Assembly (NCBI RefSeq): GCF_026262505.1
Contig: NC_067204.1
Location: 2,265,797-2,329,796 of the forward strand
From: Trichomonas vaginalis G3
Taxonomy: Eukaryota > Parabasalia > Trichomonadida > Trichomonadidae
Direction of reading: 5' to 3'
Length of the DNA stretch: 64,000 nucleotides
Shown here: positions 39,566-49,724 of the stretch, piece after piece
Layout of the letters: every line of letters begins with the position of its first letter
Position numbering within the stretch: the stretch's first letter is position 1
Made by a program: the position numbers and the translations under genes
The notes under the pieces: generated by a model
Database searches by the model: none
What the model was told of the DNA's origin: nothing
The model's input: the letters and a program-made list of their open reading frames with translations, nothing else

Positions 39566-40975
39566 ATGTCGAAAGATATTGCTTCCATGAGAGAAATACA
39601 ACACAACCGACAACTCATTATGCAAGCTCTAAATAAGAACACAACAAACTTTTCAAACTATTCTAAGATATCTGAGTCATTGAAAGAAGGAAACTTAAAA
39701 CTGACATTAAACCCAATGACAGATGAGTTTCTATTTCAAGACAAGAAGAACCATACTGTCTGTATAAATCCAACAAAAGGAACTTTAAACGAGAAACCTA
39801 TAAATGAACTTCTTTTGAAAACAGATGTTGACAACAAAGCTGACAAAGAATATGTAGACGATGCAATAGCAAAAGAAGAAGAAAGAGCTAACAATGCTTA
39901 TGCAACAAAAGAACATACTCATCCTGAACTAGCAGACAAAACATATGTTGACAATAAAATGTCAAGTGAAGTGACAAGAGCTGAAAACGAATATTCTAAA
40001 AAGACTCATACACATTCTATATCTGAAATAACAGACTTAAACGTTAGCCTTGAAAAGAAAGCGGATGAGGAATATGTGGCTAGTAAGTTAGAGAAGAAAG
40101 CGGATAAGGAATATGTGGATGAAAAAGATAATGAAATTATAGAAAGGGCTGAATGGTATCATGAATGGACATCGAAGATTTTAAAAACTAAAGCTGATAC
40201 AGGATGGGTTTCAGGATGTTTAGACCTTAAAGCAGATAAAACTTATGTTAACGATGAGTTAGAGAAGAAAGCAAATAAGACTCATACACATACAAGTTTT
40301 ACAACTGTTGCTATAGAAAGTATTGAAGGAACGGTTGAAGAAACTGGTGGGGATGCATTATATTGTAAACCTCCTAACTTTCCACAAGGTTTAACATCGG
40401 ATGACAACATAACGACGATGAGAAACATTAGATGTAAAGATGTTTATGTCATGAAGGATGAACATAATATTAAATTCACTGCTCAAGATTTATATGACAA
40501 GAAAGCAGACAAAACAGAGCTTCAAACATTAAAGACAGAAATACTTCAAACATTATATCCTATAGGCTCTATTTATACGTCAATGAACTCTACCAGACCA
40601 GAAGTAGTACTTGGTTTTGGAACTTGGACTCAAATAGTCGACAGGTTTTTGTATTGTGCAAACTCTTCAAAGGAAACAGGTGGAAGTAAAACGATTTCAG
40701 GTGAAAATTTACCTGCACATAGTCACTACATAGATTTAAGTACATCTCAAGCAGGTTGGCATAAGCATAAATTTTGGGATTGGTCAGCAATGACAAAAGG
40801 TAAAGGATATGATGTTAAAGACAACGTTCAGTTTGCTATAAATTGTTTCTGGGGTAACACTCAGGGAGATGGAAACCATACACATCGCGTTTCAGGATAT
40901 ACGCAAACAACGGGACAAAGTAAAGAATACATGCCACCTTACATGACAGTTTACGCATGGTATAGAAATGCTTAG
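39566..40975 (+). CDS. Phage-type fibre protein, 469 aa
   Basis: Same plan as 7493-8968: N-terminal region, ADKxYVD shaft, C-terminal tail-fibre domain (YPIGSIYTSMNST, GFGTWTQIVDRFL, PPYMTVYAWYR). The shaft has one repeat module fewer. Near the tip FWDWSAMTKGKG and QFAINCFWGNTQGD replace YWDWHSLTKGKG and KFAIDCYWSNTEGG. Looks whole. Confidence 0.85.
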   Translation: MSKDIASMREIQHNRQLIMQALNKNTTNFSNYSKISESLKEGNLKLTLNPMTDEFLFQDKKNHTVCINPTKGTLNEKPINELLLKTDVDNKADKEYVDDAIAKEEERANNAYATKEHTHPELADKTYVDNKMSSEVTRAENEYSKKTHTHSISEITDLNVSLEKKADEEYVASKLEKKADKEYVDEKDNEIIERAEWYHEWTSKILKTKADTGWVSGCLDLKADKTYVNDELEKKANKTHTHTSFTTVAIESIEGTVEETGGDALYCKPPNFPQGLTSDDNITTMRNIRCKDVYVMKDEHNIKFTAQDLYDKKADKTELQTLKTEILQTLYPIGSIYTSMNSTRPEVVLGFGTWTQIVDRFLYCANSSKETGGSKTISGENLPAHSHYIDLSTSQAGWHKHKFWDWSAMTKGKGYDVKDNVQFAINCFWGNTQGDGNHTHRVSGYTQTTGQSKEYMPPYMTVYAWYRNA

Positions 40976-41931
40976 TCGTCATTTTCAACTTCTTTAGCAT
41001 ATTCGTCAGGAGTTGTCTTATATTTGTTAGGAACTGTCTTTGAAAGTATACCACCTTGAACTTTGACAAGTTTGAAACGAGGTCTGACAATAGTAGTTTT
41101 ATCTTCTGCTTGCAGTCTGTACATTTTGCCATGTTTGCCTAAAACTTCATAATATTCTCTTGTATACTTTCTTCTATTTTTACGAACACGAACGTGAGTA
41201 CCTGTCGGGTTCCCATTGTTGTCATAGTCAATAGTATTTTCATATGGGTCGCGTTTAGGTATTTCTATTTTTACTTTGTCACCTTTCTGAAGTTTGAAGC
41301 CCGGCATTCTTTCTTGTTTGTCTCTTTTGACTAAATTATTAAATATATAGTCTTTCTCTAAGTCAGGGTTGTTTTTCATTTCTTCGGGGGAGTGGTTTCC
41401 CAAACCTTTTTGTTTACGGCTATTGTAAATATTTAAAACTTGTCTCATCTTTGCCATGGAGAAGTGTCTATATTTGTCGTCATATGACATTTCATTTGCT
41501 TCACCACCTTGTGGTTGGTTTAAGTCTCTTAACATTTTTATACAACCGTCAATGACACCAAGAGCAGAATGGTTTTGGTCGACAATGAAATATTGGTTTA
41601 CATTTTTTGAACGCAGATAGTTTTTTACATCATCTGATTTGAAAGAACTTTCACAGTCAGATGTCAGTTTTGTTGGATGGTATTTGTCAACGAATATTGT
41701 CAAAGCAGTTTTCACATCTAAAATATTTTTGGACCATAATGGTATGGCTTCACAGTATCTTGTGTTTTGACCGACAAATATTAGCCAGTATGGTGGTCCA
41801 TCTGTTCTAACTCTCGGAATGTTTTCCAAGATATCCATAAACCAAGCATTTGGTGTTGAACTAAAGATTTTTATCATGAGTGCTTTTTTTGTCGCTTTAG
41901 AAACATAGGGGTCCTTGTTTGGATTCGTCAT
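40972..41931 (-). CDS. Retroviral-like integrase, 319 aa
   Basis: RNase H-fold core with FMDIL, LTSDCESSFKS and NHSALGVID (35 residues between the last two acidic positions), then a basic C-terminal region (KGDKVKIEIPKRDPYEN, KMYRLQAEDKTTIVRPRFKL) of SH3/chromo-like type. The family inserts Mavericks with short target duplications. The stop overlaps the fibre stop by 4 bases. Frame open. Confidence 0.9.
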   Translation of the reverse strand: MTNPNKDPYVSKATKKALMIKIFSSTPNAWFMDILENIPRVRTDGPPYWLIFVGQNTRYCEAIPLWSKNILDVKTALTIFVDKYHPTKLTSDCESSFKSDDVKNYLRSKNVNQYFIVDQNHSALGVIDGCIKMLRDLNQPQGGEANEMSYDDKYRHFSMAKMRQVLNIYNSRKQKGLGNHSPEEMKNNPDLEKDYIFNNLVKRDKQERMPGFKLQKGDKVKIEIPKRDPYENTIDYDNNGNPTGTHVRVRKNRRKYTREYYEVLGKHGKMYRLQAEDKTTIVRPRFKLVKVQGGILSKTVPNKYKTTPDEYAKEVENDD

Positions 41932-41948
41932 TTTTTATCCTATAAGAA

Positions 41949-42350
41949 ATGGGTTTATTTGGCGCATTAGCAGGAGTTGCATCCAGATTTTTGCCCGCAG
42001 TGGGAACAATAGCCAGAGGTGTATTTGGAGTTGGAAGGAAGATTTTGAGTACATTAGGTATACTTAAAGAGAAAGCACAACCTATTATACAAACTGTACA
42101 GAAAGGTTGGGATGTAGCACGAGATGCAACAAATCTTATTCCAAATCCTGAAACAAGAGGAAAAGTTCAAGGATGGATGGACAATGTAGGAAGACAAGCA
42201 GGAAACTATTATAACAAAGCAAATGACTACTATAACCAAGCAGGACACTATATGGACCAAGGTGAAAGATTCTTTAACAGAGGATATAACCATGCACAAC
42301 AATGGGTAAACAATAACCAACCTCAACCGCCTCAAACGTGGGGAATGTAA
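41949..42350 (+). CDS. Amphipathic protein with fusion-peptide-like N-terminus, 133 aa
   Basis: Nearly identical to 9941-10342 (MGLFGALAGVASRFLPAVG start). Same spacing to the divergent integrase. Confidence 0.75.
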   Translation: MGLFGALAGVASRFLPAVGTIARGVFGVGRKILSTLGILKEKAQPIIQTVQKGWDVARDATNLIPNPETRGKVQGWMDNVGRQAGNYYNKANDYYNQAGHYMDQGERFFNRGYNHAQQWVNNNQPQPPQTWGM

Positions 42351-42369
42351 AGTTTTTTACTGAGATGAA

Positions 42370-42522
42370 ATGAACAATACAGCATTGAGACAAATGGGTT
42401 CAAGATGGATTTGTCGGCTTCCAGCAGTTACACAACGTGTTTGTCAAGTTCTTCCTATACCTCAGGAAGTTTTAGACCGACTTAAAAAACAACAACAACC
42501 AGTTGAAAACAAACCAAACTAA
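42370..42522 (+). CDS. Small basic protein, 50 aa
   Basis: Homologue of 10362-10517, one residue shorter, behind the same TTTTTTACTGAGATGAA motif. Confidence 0.6.
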   Translation: MNNTALRQMGSRWICRLPAVTQRVCQVLPIPQEVLDRLKKQQQPVENKPN

Positions 42523-42540
42523 AATTTTTTACTGAGATGA

Positions 42541-43124
42541 ATGACCGAAGAAGTTTGAAACGGTAGATTTGACACCACAAACAAAAAGTTCAGAACCATT
42601 GTCAAAACCTGTCAAAGAACTTACAGATGAAGAGAAAAATTCAATAATAGAAAGTGCCAGGTCTGGAAATACAAACCCTAACTACAAAGTCACTTTTCAT
42701 AAAAATGGAACGGCAAGTATCTCAAAAAAGAAACAGACTCTCACAAATAAATATTGAAGTCTGAAGGAGCTTTCGAGACAACAGATGGAAAAGTTTACTT
42801 CACTGACCAACAGTTCATTATAGAACATCTCATTGACTTAGAGTCGAAATATTCTAAACTTTACAACAAACACAAAAAGTTGAAAGGAAAACAAAAACAA
42901 ATGGCATATGATATTTATGAAGATGTTGACGACACAACTGTTCCTGCAAGTGAAGTAAAGTCAGAGAAACCGAAAGTGACGAAAAACCGATAGAAGAAGA
43001 AAAACCAAAAACTGAAGATAAACCAAAACCAAAGTTTAGTTTGGAAACTAAACCAAGTCAACCTTCATTAGCTGGTATGGGTTGGCGTCAAAGACTTATG
43101 GCAGCAGGCGGTTATGTAAAGTAA
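42541..43124 (+). pseudogene. Homologue of the 195-aa protein, broken
   Basis: Corresponds to 10537-11124 with the same coiled-coil segment and basic end. Broken. Confidence 0.7.
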
Positions 43125-43155
43125 AGAAAAAAAATATTTTTTTATTTTTATAAAA

Positions 43156-43400
43156 ATGCCCCCATATAGAATGGATAGAAAATCTGCTAGAATAAAAGCA
43201 GAGTTGCAAAGATATGGTTGGAGAGTTTCGAAGAATTTTAAATATAGGAAGGGAAGACCCATAAAAGTCTATGACAAATTGTCTGGTCTTCGCTACGAAA
43301 TGGATTTGGAAACAGCACGTGCCAATTATCCAAACAGACTAGAGAGGTTAGAGAAGAACGTCTTATGGACATGCCTTTCGATGTGTTAAACATTGCATGA
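43156..43400 (+). pseudogene. Remnant of the family B DNA polymerase gene
   Basis: The beginning (MPPYRMDRKSARIKAELQRY) matches 11155 onward and the far end matches the tail of that gene; the catalytic part is not represented. The element copy therefore could not have replicated itself alone. Confidence 0.85.
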
Positions 43401-43446
43401 AGTAAAAATTTATTTTTTAAAAAGTGACGTTTTTTATTTTATTTGA

Positions 43447-43552
43447 AATGTACGCTGAGTTTGTTGGAGAAGACCGTTGGGAAACTTGTTTGTTAGATGA
43501 GAATATGAAATGGCATACCATTTTAAAACAATATATTTTACATATATTAAAT
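43447..43552 (+). pseudogene. Homologue of the 34-aa peptide
   Basis: Starts MYAEFVGEDRWETCLLDE as in copy 1. Kept only as a comparison point for the small frame at 13353; broken. Confidence 0.35.
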
Positions 43553-44413
43553 GCTTCAGGTTGAAAAACAAAGAACAAAAGTAGCAGATACAAAACCGTT
43601 AGACTATATCTTTACAAATGCTGGTAGGACTATTTCAGATGAAGAAATTTCATCCCGAGTATACAGGTTTGACTATCCAATTCGTTGGCTTCAAAGTCCT
43701 TCAGATGCAAAGGCAATAGGATTTAGAAGAGTTTTGTTTTTCAAATAGAACTAACGCATTTATGTTCCGCAGTATATTTTCATGGGCAGTATAAAGGTTC
43801 TGATGGTCTAATAGACAAATTTGACGAAATGAGAATCTTTACAGTTCGTTCAGACGAAAGTCTTGAGAAAACTCTAAATGACTTTCAAACTCAAATGAAC
43901 AAATATTATTGGGAATTTCAAGAAAAATACGACTCTTTACTAAATGGAACATACTATCTGAAACTAGAATATGACAAGATGAACTCCACCGTTTCATTTC
44001 AAAAGATTGAAATTAACCCTCCAAGAGATACAGAGTTTTTATTTTGGAAAGTAGACAAACGTTCTTGGGCACAATTTCTTCGGTTACTAAACCAGAACGA
44101 ACCATTACCACCAGATGGTCCATTTAAATTTATACTTCCACCAGCAGATTTGACAGTTTATAGAAACGTGTTTGACCCTCAAAATGTTATGTGTCATGCA
44201 AGTTTCAGTTCAAGCAACAATAGTTTTCTATGTATTGGTAAGGACTTTTATGACTTTGCTTCTAAATTCTATGAACCACCTAGTAACAGTTTCTCTGACT
44301 TTCAAGTTTGGTTCACAACAAATGGTGTGCAACATATTATTCCATTGTACTATGACTTTTATCTCGAATTGTCTTTCATATATAACTACGGAAAAGTGCT
44401 GAAAAAGTATTGA
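43551..44413 (+). pseudogene. Paralogous 286-aa protein, broken
   Basis: Homologue of 13458-14318, conserved along its length (YRFDYPIRWLQSPS, HASFSSSNNSFLCIG). Broken. Confidence 0.75.
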
Positions 44414-44539
44414 ATGTGAAGATATTAGAAAATAACATTTTTTCTAACATCGTAGAAAACTCATGAAAACAATTTATTTTTGACACTTTCACAAAAACAT
44501 AAAAAAGTGCAGTTAAACGTTAAGGTTTACTGAACTGGT

Positions 44540-44905
44540 TGGATGTCGCCTTCACAGGTTATGTAGAATGGTTGACCCGAGAAGCGAAGGAGAGACTGAA
44601 TTGCCAATTTCATATGGGTAGGGGGTTCTCCTTGTTTGGAAGTAGTATCCAAGGACGTTTGTTTAGGAACTTAACAAGAGCTTCTTTCTTTGCTTGCTTT
44701 ATGTCGTCGAAAGGAGTGTTTTCTGGTATTTGAATTGGAATTCCAGTCGAAGTCTCGAGATTCAAGGCAGCCCTTCCAGAAATAGTGGTGAACTTGACCT
44801 TGGGCTTCATGACCTTGCGCAAGTAGTCTTTTACGCAGTCGTTAAGTTCAATTAGGTAAATTGCCTCGTCAAGTCTTTCTTGCATTCCGAGTCCTTCCAT
44901 CCGAC
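44540..44905 (-). pseudogene. Remnant of an unrecognised gene with host-like codon use
   Basis: Minus-strand sequence with KVKFTTISGRAALNLETSTG and KQAKKEALVKFLNKRPWILL. Codons end often in C or G, unlike all neighbouring Maverick genes. No family recognised. It has no counterpart in copy 1, so this is foreign cargo of the accessory island, from another element family or the host. Broken. Confidence 0.45.
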
Positions 44906-45169
44906 AGGAAAATATTTTCCCGACAACTGGAAAAAATTTTCCTTCCGACAGAAAAAATTTTTCCTTCCGACAGGAAGAACTCTTCCAGTTGTCCGTCCGT
45001 AAACCATTCAAATTTTCGAAAATTGAGAACTTTTTGGTCGAACTTCAGAAAAAGTTTTTCCTTCCAACAGAAAAAGTTTTTCCATCCGACAGGAAAAAAT
45101 TTTCCTTCCGACAGGAAAAGTTCTTCCTTCCGACAGGAAAAGTTCTTCCTTCCGACAGGACACAAACGA
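44890..45169. repeat. TTCC-gaca-GGAA mini-hairpin array
   Basis: The same cassette as 18314-18657: about 21-bp units (CCTTCCGACAGGAAAAATTT), the conserved core AAATTTTCGAAAATTGAGAA and an ending CAGGACACAAACGAATG that opens the next frame. Confidence 0.85.
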
Positions 45170-45517
45170 ATGTCCCACGTCCCACCAACCCAGTCCATTC
45201 CCAAACCAGAGGAACCTAAAGAACCACAACAGTCTCCTCAGCAACCTCAGTTCCAGCAAGTACCTCCGAATTTCTACCAATTTCCACCTCAAGGTTACTA
45301 CCCACCACAAGGCTTCCCGAACTACCATCCTCTGCCTATGCCTTACTTCCCCAACCCTTGGATGTTCCAGCAAGCTCCACCCCAGCAATTCCAATCTCAG
45401 TCCAAATCGAAGAGAGACCAAGAGTTCGAAGAAGGTCTGAACCGTTTACGCAAAGAGTATGCCACAGCTCCAATTGAGAGAAAGTTGTTCCCGGACCAAA
45501 AATATAATTTATGTTAA
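45170..45517 (+). CDS. Pro/Gln-rich protein, 115 aa
   Basis: MSHVPPTQSIPKPEEPKEPQ is followed by an aromatic Pro/Gln-rich tract (FPPQGYYPPQGFPNYHPLP) and a charged end. It resembles an activation- or assembly-type disordered tail. Codons are C-ending like the neighbouring remnant. Related scraps follow the hairpin arrays at 18658 and 50040. Whether it is a full gene is unclear. Confidence 0.4.
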   Translation: MSHVPPTQSIPKPEEPKEPQQSPQQPQFQQVPPNFYQFPPQGYYPPQGFPNYHPLPMPYFPNPWMFQQAPPQQFQSQSKSKRDQEFEEGLNRLRKEYATAPIERKLFPDQKYNLC

Positions 45518-45775
45518 CATGTTAGATCTCACCTGTTTTTTCACCTCTTTTTTCACCTCGTGAATTTTCATGACTTCTTCGTAAATGTTTTGTCATGACT
45601 TCTTCGTAATGAGTGTAAAGGACCCAAAAATAATGTTTAGGGTAGAAGGTTAGATCTAACCTGTTTTCTACCCTCATTTCTACCCTCTTGAATTTGTCAT
45701 GAGTTTCCTTAAGATAGAAAAAATAAAGTTAGTTTTATTTTTATTTATTTTTTTATTTTGTATGTAAGAACATAT
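45518..45775. repeat. Box clusters, minisatellite and KilA-N promoter
   Basis: One cluster with the variant AGATCTCACCTG (about 45520-45565), CGTAAATGTTTTGTCATG units, one cluster TTAGATCTAACCTG (about 45645-45700), then AAAATAAAGTTAGT and the promoter tail TATGTAAGAACATAT before 45776. Confidence 0.8.
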
Positions 45776-46387
45776 ATGACAAACATTGAGTTTGAAACAG
45801 TTAAAAAGATAGACAATGACACCAAATTGGTTAGAATAGGTGATTTAAACGTAAGATACTCAAAGAAATACAACAAATATTCTTTGTCAGACATTATATC
45901 TCCATTTGGAAAGAAACCGAAGGACTGGGTTAGAAATGCTTCAACTCAGAAATTTTTGACAAGAAATCCTGAGCTTATGATATCAGTAGCATTTCATGGA
46001 ACAAGAGCATATCTTATAGACAAAAGTCTTATACCAATAGTTCTGTTATGGTTAGACCTAGTTGTTGGATATAACTTCATAACATATGGTTCATTCGATA
46101 CGGAACGTTGCAGTGAAGGCTTACTTTACATCGTTCAGAAACCGAAGGACTTCAATACAAAGAGATATAAGATAGGAAGAACATATAATATAACTCAAAG
46201 ATATGACAGTACAGTCAATAGAGTCAAGGTTGTGTTCGTTAATGATATGAGAGCTGCTGAAACAGAACTGCTTGAAGTTTTTGAGAAAATGTATGGTGCT
46301 CCCACGAAAGGTAAAGAAACGTTTGAAGTAGATGAGATAGATAAAGCTATAAAATTATTTGACGAAGTTGCTGAAAAATACATGTAA
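45776..46387 (+). CDS. KilA-N plus T5orf172/GIY-YIG-like protein, 203 aa
   Basis: The N-terminal half is KilA-N-like (YSLSDIISPFGKKPKDWVRN; IPIVLLWLDLVVGYNF). The C-terminal half has the T5orf172 pattern GLLYIVQKPKDFNTKRYKIG, RYDSTVNRVKVVFVND, AETELLEVFEK, KGKETFEV, a GIY-YIG-related domain often fused to KilA-N in large DNA viruses. The start follows TATGTAAGAACATAT. It replaces the gene found at 14860 in copy 1. Looks whole. Confidence 0.75.
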   Translation: MTNIEFETVKKIDNDTKLVRIGDLNVRYSKKYNKYSLSDIISPFGKKPKDWVRNASTQKFLTRNPELMISVAFHGTRAYLIDKSLIPIVLLWLDLVVGYNFITYGSFDTERCSEGLLYIVQKPKDFNTKRYKIGRTYNITQRYDSTVNRVKVVFVNDMRAAETELLEVFEKMYGAPTKGKETFEVDEIDKAIKLFDEVAEKYM

Positions 46388-47052
46388 AGCGTTTATTTTT
46401 GGTCTTTTGTGAAAGTCAGAAAATAAAGTTAGTGTCATTTTTTTGTATTTTTTTGTATGTAAGATATGATTTCAGGGATTTTTTTGACGAAGTGTCAACC
46501 TTCACTTCGTCAAAAAATAACAGTTATCTAATGAAAAAGTGTCATTTTTTTGTATTTTTTTGTATTTGACGAGAATGTCGGGTAGATGGTTAGATCTAAC
46601 CTGTTTTCTCACCTGTTTTCTAACATGGTCTAAAACTCTCGAAAATCATGAAATTTACACCAAAAATATAATTTAGGGTAGATGGTTAGATCTAACCTGT
46701 TTTCTCACCTCTTTTCTACCCTCTTGAATTTTCATGACTTCTTCGTAAATGTTTTGTCAAGACTTCATCGTAATGAGTGTAAAGGACCCAAAAATATAAT
46801 TTAGGTGAAGAAGTGAGATCTCACCTGTTTTTTCACCTGTTTTCTACCCTCTTGAATTTTCATGACTTCTTCGTAAATGTTTTGTCAAGACTTCTTCGTA
46901 ATGAGTGTAAAGGACCCAAAAATAATGTTTAGGGTAGATGGTTAGATCTAACCTCATTTCTACCCTCATGAATTTTCATGAATTTTCCCGAAATAAAAAA
47001 TAAAGTTAGTTTTATTTTTTTTTATTTTTTTATTTTGTATAAAAGAACAGAA
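46388..47052. repeat. Orphan promoter with hairpin frame, four box clusters
   Basis: A KilA-N-type promoter (TTTTTTGTATGTAAGAT) leads to a 21-codon frame (46466-46531) that contains a 15-bp perfect hairpin, TTTTTTGACGAAGTG with its mirror (about 46480-46517). Then come box clusters at about 46578-46640, 46680-46735, 46803-46860 and 46928-46970, one with the variant GTGAGATCTCAC, separated by CGTAAATGTTTTGTCAAG units. Confidence 0.8.
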
Positions 47053-47988
47053 ATGTCAACAATCGGCACAACAACAATTCAAACAACAGCACCAAACTCT
47101 TTAGTCATGAATCCAACATCTATGTTAGTAGAAATGAAAAGCTTCATTCCTTCTTCATATACTTTTGAAACAGAAATCCAGAAGATAAAGCAAGAACTTT
47201 TAACATGTAATTTAGACTGTAGTGCGAAAGATGAAACAAATGAACAGTATCTTTATGAAATGCAGGACCTCATCGACCATTTACCCAAATTGCCTGAAAT
47301 CCAACAACAAAAACTCACTATTCCTGAATTCGACGAAATTGAAGTCAAAGCAACTGACTCAGTAGAAATAAAGAAGTTCATACGAAAGGTAAACTATGAG
47401 TTTCTAGGATTTCATTGCAACCATAAGGTTATGGACAAAGATTGCGACATGGTATATAAGAACATCTCTGACATATATAAATCTGAAGAATTTAAGACCT
47501 ACGACAACTTTGTTTCGTTAGTTGCTGAATGTGTTTGGGAAATAAGAGATAAAGATAGAAGAGGCAAAGTATGGAACAAACAAATAAGACCCGCTATGTT
47601 TGAGATGAAGAGAGCAATTGACGCTTTAGTTGTTTTAGCTGGTTTTATTTCAATGTATAACGCAAAAATGAACCCGCAATGTTCTAAATGTAAAGCAGCA
47701 ATGAGGAAATATAACTACTCCGTCAAAGAGATAGAACGTATGAGAAACGACTATGCAGACTTAAAGAAAGAAGCAGAAAAACCAGCAGAAGATAAAATGG
47801 ACATGTTAGAATTTCTGAACAAAAACTATCCAACTGCTGACGATTTCCTTCTATCTGATGTCAAGAAGAAATATAAAGAGACTTTCGGCATAGTTAAAAC
47901 ATTCGATGTACTAAAAGAAGAAATAGAAGCTACAAAACTGTTTAAAGTCTCACGAATTCATAACGTTTACCATGTAAAACGCTTATAA
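47053..47988 (+). CDS. Maverick hypothetical protein, 311 aa
   Basis: Homologue of 16003-16917 with a slightly longer N-terminus (MSTIGTTTIQTTAPNSLVMN). Same CxxC pair (NPQCSKCKAAM) and coiled coil. The start follows TATAAAAGAACAGAA. Looks whole. Confidence 0.7.
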   Translation: MSTIGTTTIQTTAPNSLVMNPTSMLVEMKSFIPSSYTFETEIQKIKQELLTCNLDCSAKDETNEQYLYEMQDLIDHLPKLPEIQQQKLTIPEFDEIEVKATDSVEIKKFIRKVNYEFLGFHCNHKVMDKDCDMVYKNISDIYKSEEFKTYDNFVSLVAECVWEIRDKDRRGKVWNKQIRPAMFEMKRAIDALVVLAGFISMYNAKMNPQCSKCKAAMRKYNYSVKEIERMRNDYADLKKEAEKPAEDKMDMLEFLNKNYPTADDFLLSDVKKKYKETFGIVKTFDVLKEEIEATKLFKVSRIHNVYHVKRL

Positions 47989-48534
47989 AATAACTGGGGT
48001 AGAAAAGAGGGTAGAAAACAGGTTTAGATCTAACCTTCTACCCTAAACATTATTTTTGCTGAATTCAGCAACAAAATTCTGAGTAAAATAATTTTTAGGG
48101 CATGTGTCAAACCGTTGAGTTTTCACAAAATTTAAAAAATAACGTTTACCATGTAAAACGCTTATAAAATAACTGGGGTAGAAATGAGGGTAGAAATGAG
48201 GTTAGATCTAACCTTCTACCCTAAACATTATTTTTGTCTGATTTACGCTCATTACGATGAAGAAGTCTTGACAAAACATATACGTTCATGTTTGACAAAA
48301 CATTTACGAAGAAGTCTTGACAAAACATATACGTTCATTACGATGAAGAAGTCTTGACAAAACATTTACGAAGAAGTCTTGACAAAACATGTACGAAGAA
48401 GTCTTGACAAAACATGTACGATGAAATCATGAAAATTCATGAGGTGAGAAAAGAGGTGAGAAAACAGGTGAGATCTAACCTTCTACCCTAAACATTATTT
48501 TTGCTGAATTCAGCAACAAAATTCTGAGTAAAAT
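47989..48534. repeat. Box clusters and minisatellite
   Basis: Three clusters (about 47997-48055, 48175-48235, 48440-48495), the last with variant GTGAGATCTAAC, and units of CATTTACGAAGAAGTCTTGA between. A 47-base piece of the preceding gene's end (CGTTTACCATGTAAAACGCT) is duplicated near 48142. Confidence 0.8.
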
Positions 48535-48750
48535 GGCATATGCTTGCTTCCCTCGGAAAACCGAGAGAAGAGATTCCGTACGAAAACAGTGAAGAACAGC
48601 GAGTAGGTAAAAAACCTTAGTCGCCAAAACTCTATGAAAACAGTGAAGCACAGCGAGTAGGTAAGAAACCTTAGTCGCCAAAACTCTATGAAAACAGTGA
48701 AGAACAGCGAGTAGGTAAGAAACCTTAGTCGCCAAAACTCTATGAAAATC
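48535..48750. repeat. 54-bp tandem repeat derived from a KilA-N gene, each with a hairpin
   Basis: Three units starting ACTCTATGAAAACAGTGAAG; each contains a hairpin GCGAGTAGGT with ACCTTAGTCGC. The first part (GAGATTCCGTACGAAAACAG) resembles the hairpin-bearing stretch of the KilA-N-like gene at 17507, so this is an amplified gene scrap placed before the homologous gene of copy 2. Confidence 0.75.
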
Positions 48751-48827
48751 ATGAGTTTCCTTAAGACAGAAAAAATAAAGTTAGTTTTATTTTTATTTAT
48801 TTTTTTATTTTGTATGTAAAGACAGAT

Positions 48828-49631
48828 ATGTCAACAACAGAGAACACAACAACTGCTATCGTTCATGAAGCCATAAATGAAGAATATGAGTACATACAGT
48901 TTAACAAACAACTCCGTCTCATTCGTTCGGTCAAAGACGATATGTACCAAATGCAAAGTATTTTGACAGCATGTTTTGCTCCAGATACCAAACATACAGA
49001 CGATTGGTTCAAAAACCAAAGCACACAAGAACTTTTGAGCGAAGCACAGCGAGACCGACTTTTATCTGGGTCGCCTAAAACTCATGAAAATCGTAAAAAT
49101 TTGCCAAATGGTTTGAGAGGTTGGTATGTACATAGACTTCTTGTAAATGCTGTTGCAATGTGGGCTTCGCCTCGTTATGCTTGGAATATTTACAGACTTC
49201 TTGACGAAATTCATAGACAAGAACGTGAAGAGATGGAAAACAAGCTTGAAGCAAAAGACAAAAGCATTCAGAAAAGAATACCACGTTCGGTACCAAAAGG
49301 AAAGGAAAAGAACTATAAGTATATGATTTATACTGAAGAGTTGGAAAATGAAGAAGACAGAGATATGGTTATGTTGCATTTAGTCAGAAGAAACAACAAA
49401 AGCTTTTACGACCTTGCTAAGATTTACAAATCTGACAGAAATTGGTTCTATCGCGAAAACTTACCGATTTCAATGACCCCAAATGAAGATGTGAAACAAA
49501 TAGTTCAAGATACGTTACCTCAAACACACTATGATATGAAAGGTTGTACAATACTTACCTTCAAAGAAGATTTGCCATTGTTAAAGGAAAAAATAACAGA
49601 GTATTTTGACAACTTCAAACAAGTAGAGTAA
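48828..49631 (+). CDS. KilA-N-like DNA-binding protein, 267 aa
   Basis: Homologue of 17507-18313. Both ends are nearly identical to it; residues about 50-85 differ completely and hold a different coding hairpin (around 49040-49072). The core GWYVHRLLVNAVAMWASPRY is kept. Same promoter tail. Looks whole. Confidence 0.75.
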   Translation: MSTTENTTTAIVHEAINEEYEYIQFNKQLRLIRSVKDDMYQMQSILTACFAPDTKHTDDWFKNQSTQELLSEAQRDRLLSGSPKTHENRKNLPNGLRGWYVHRLLVNAVAMWASPRYAWNIYRLLDEIHRQEREEMENKLEAKDKSIQKRIPRSVPKGKEKNYKYMIYTEELENEEDRDMVMLHLVRRNNKSFYDLAKIYKSDRNWFYRENLPISMTPNEDVKQIVQDTLPQTHYDMKGCTILTFKEDLPLLKEKITEYFDNFKQVE

Positions 49632-49724
49632 ATTGCACTCTTTATTTTTACGCTTGACTTCAGATGGCTCAAGTAGCTCAATTAGGTAAATTGCCTCGTC
49701 AAATCCTTCTGGCATTCCGAGTCC

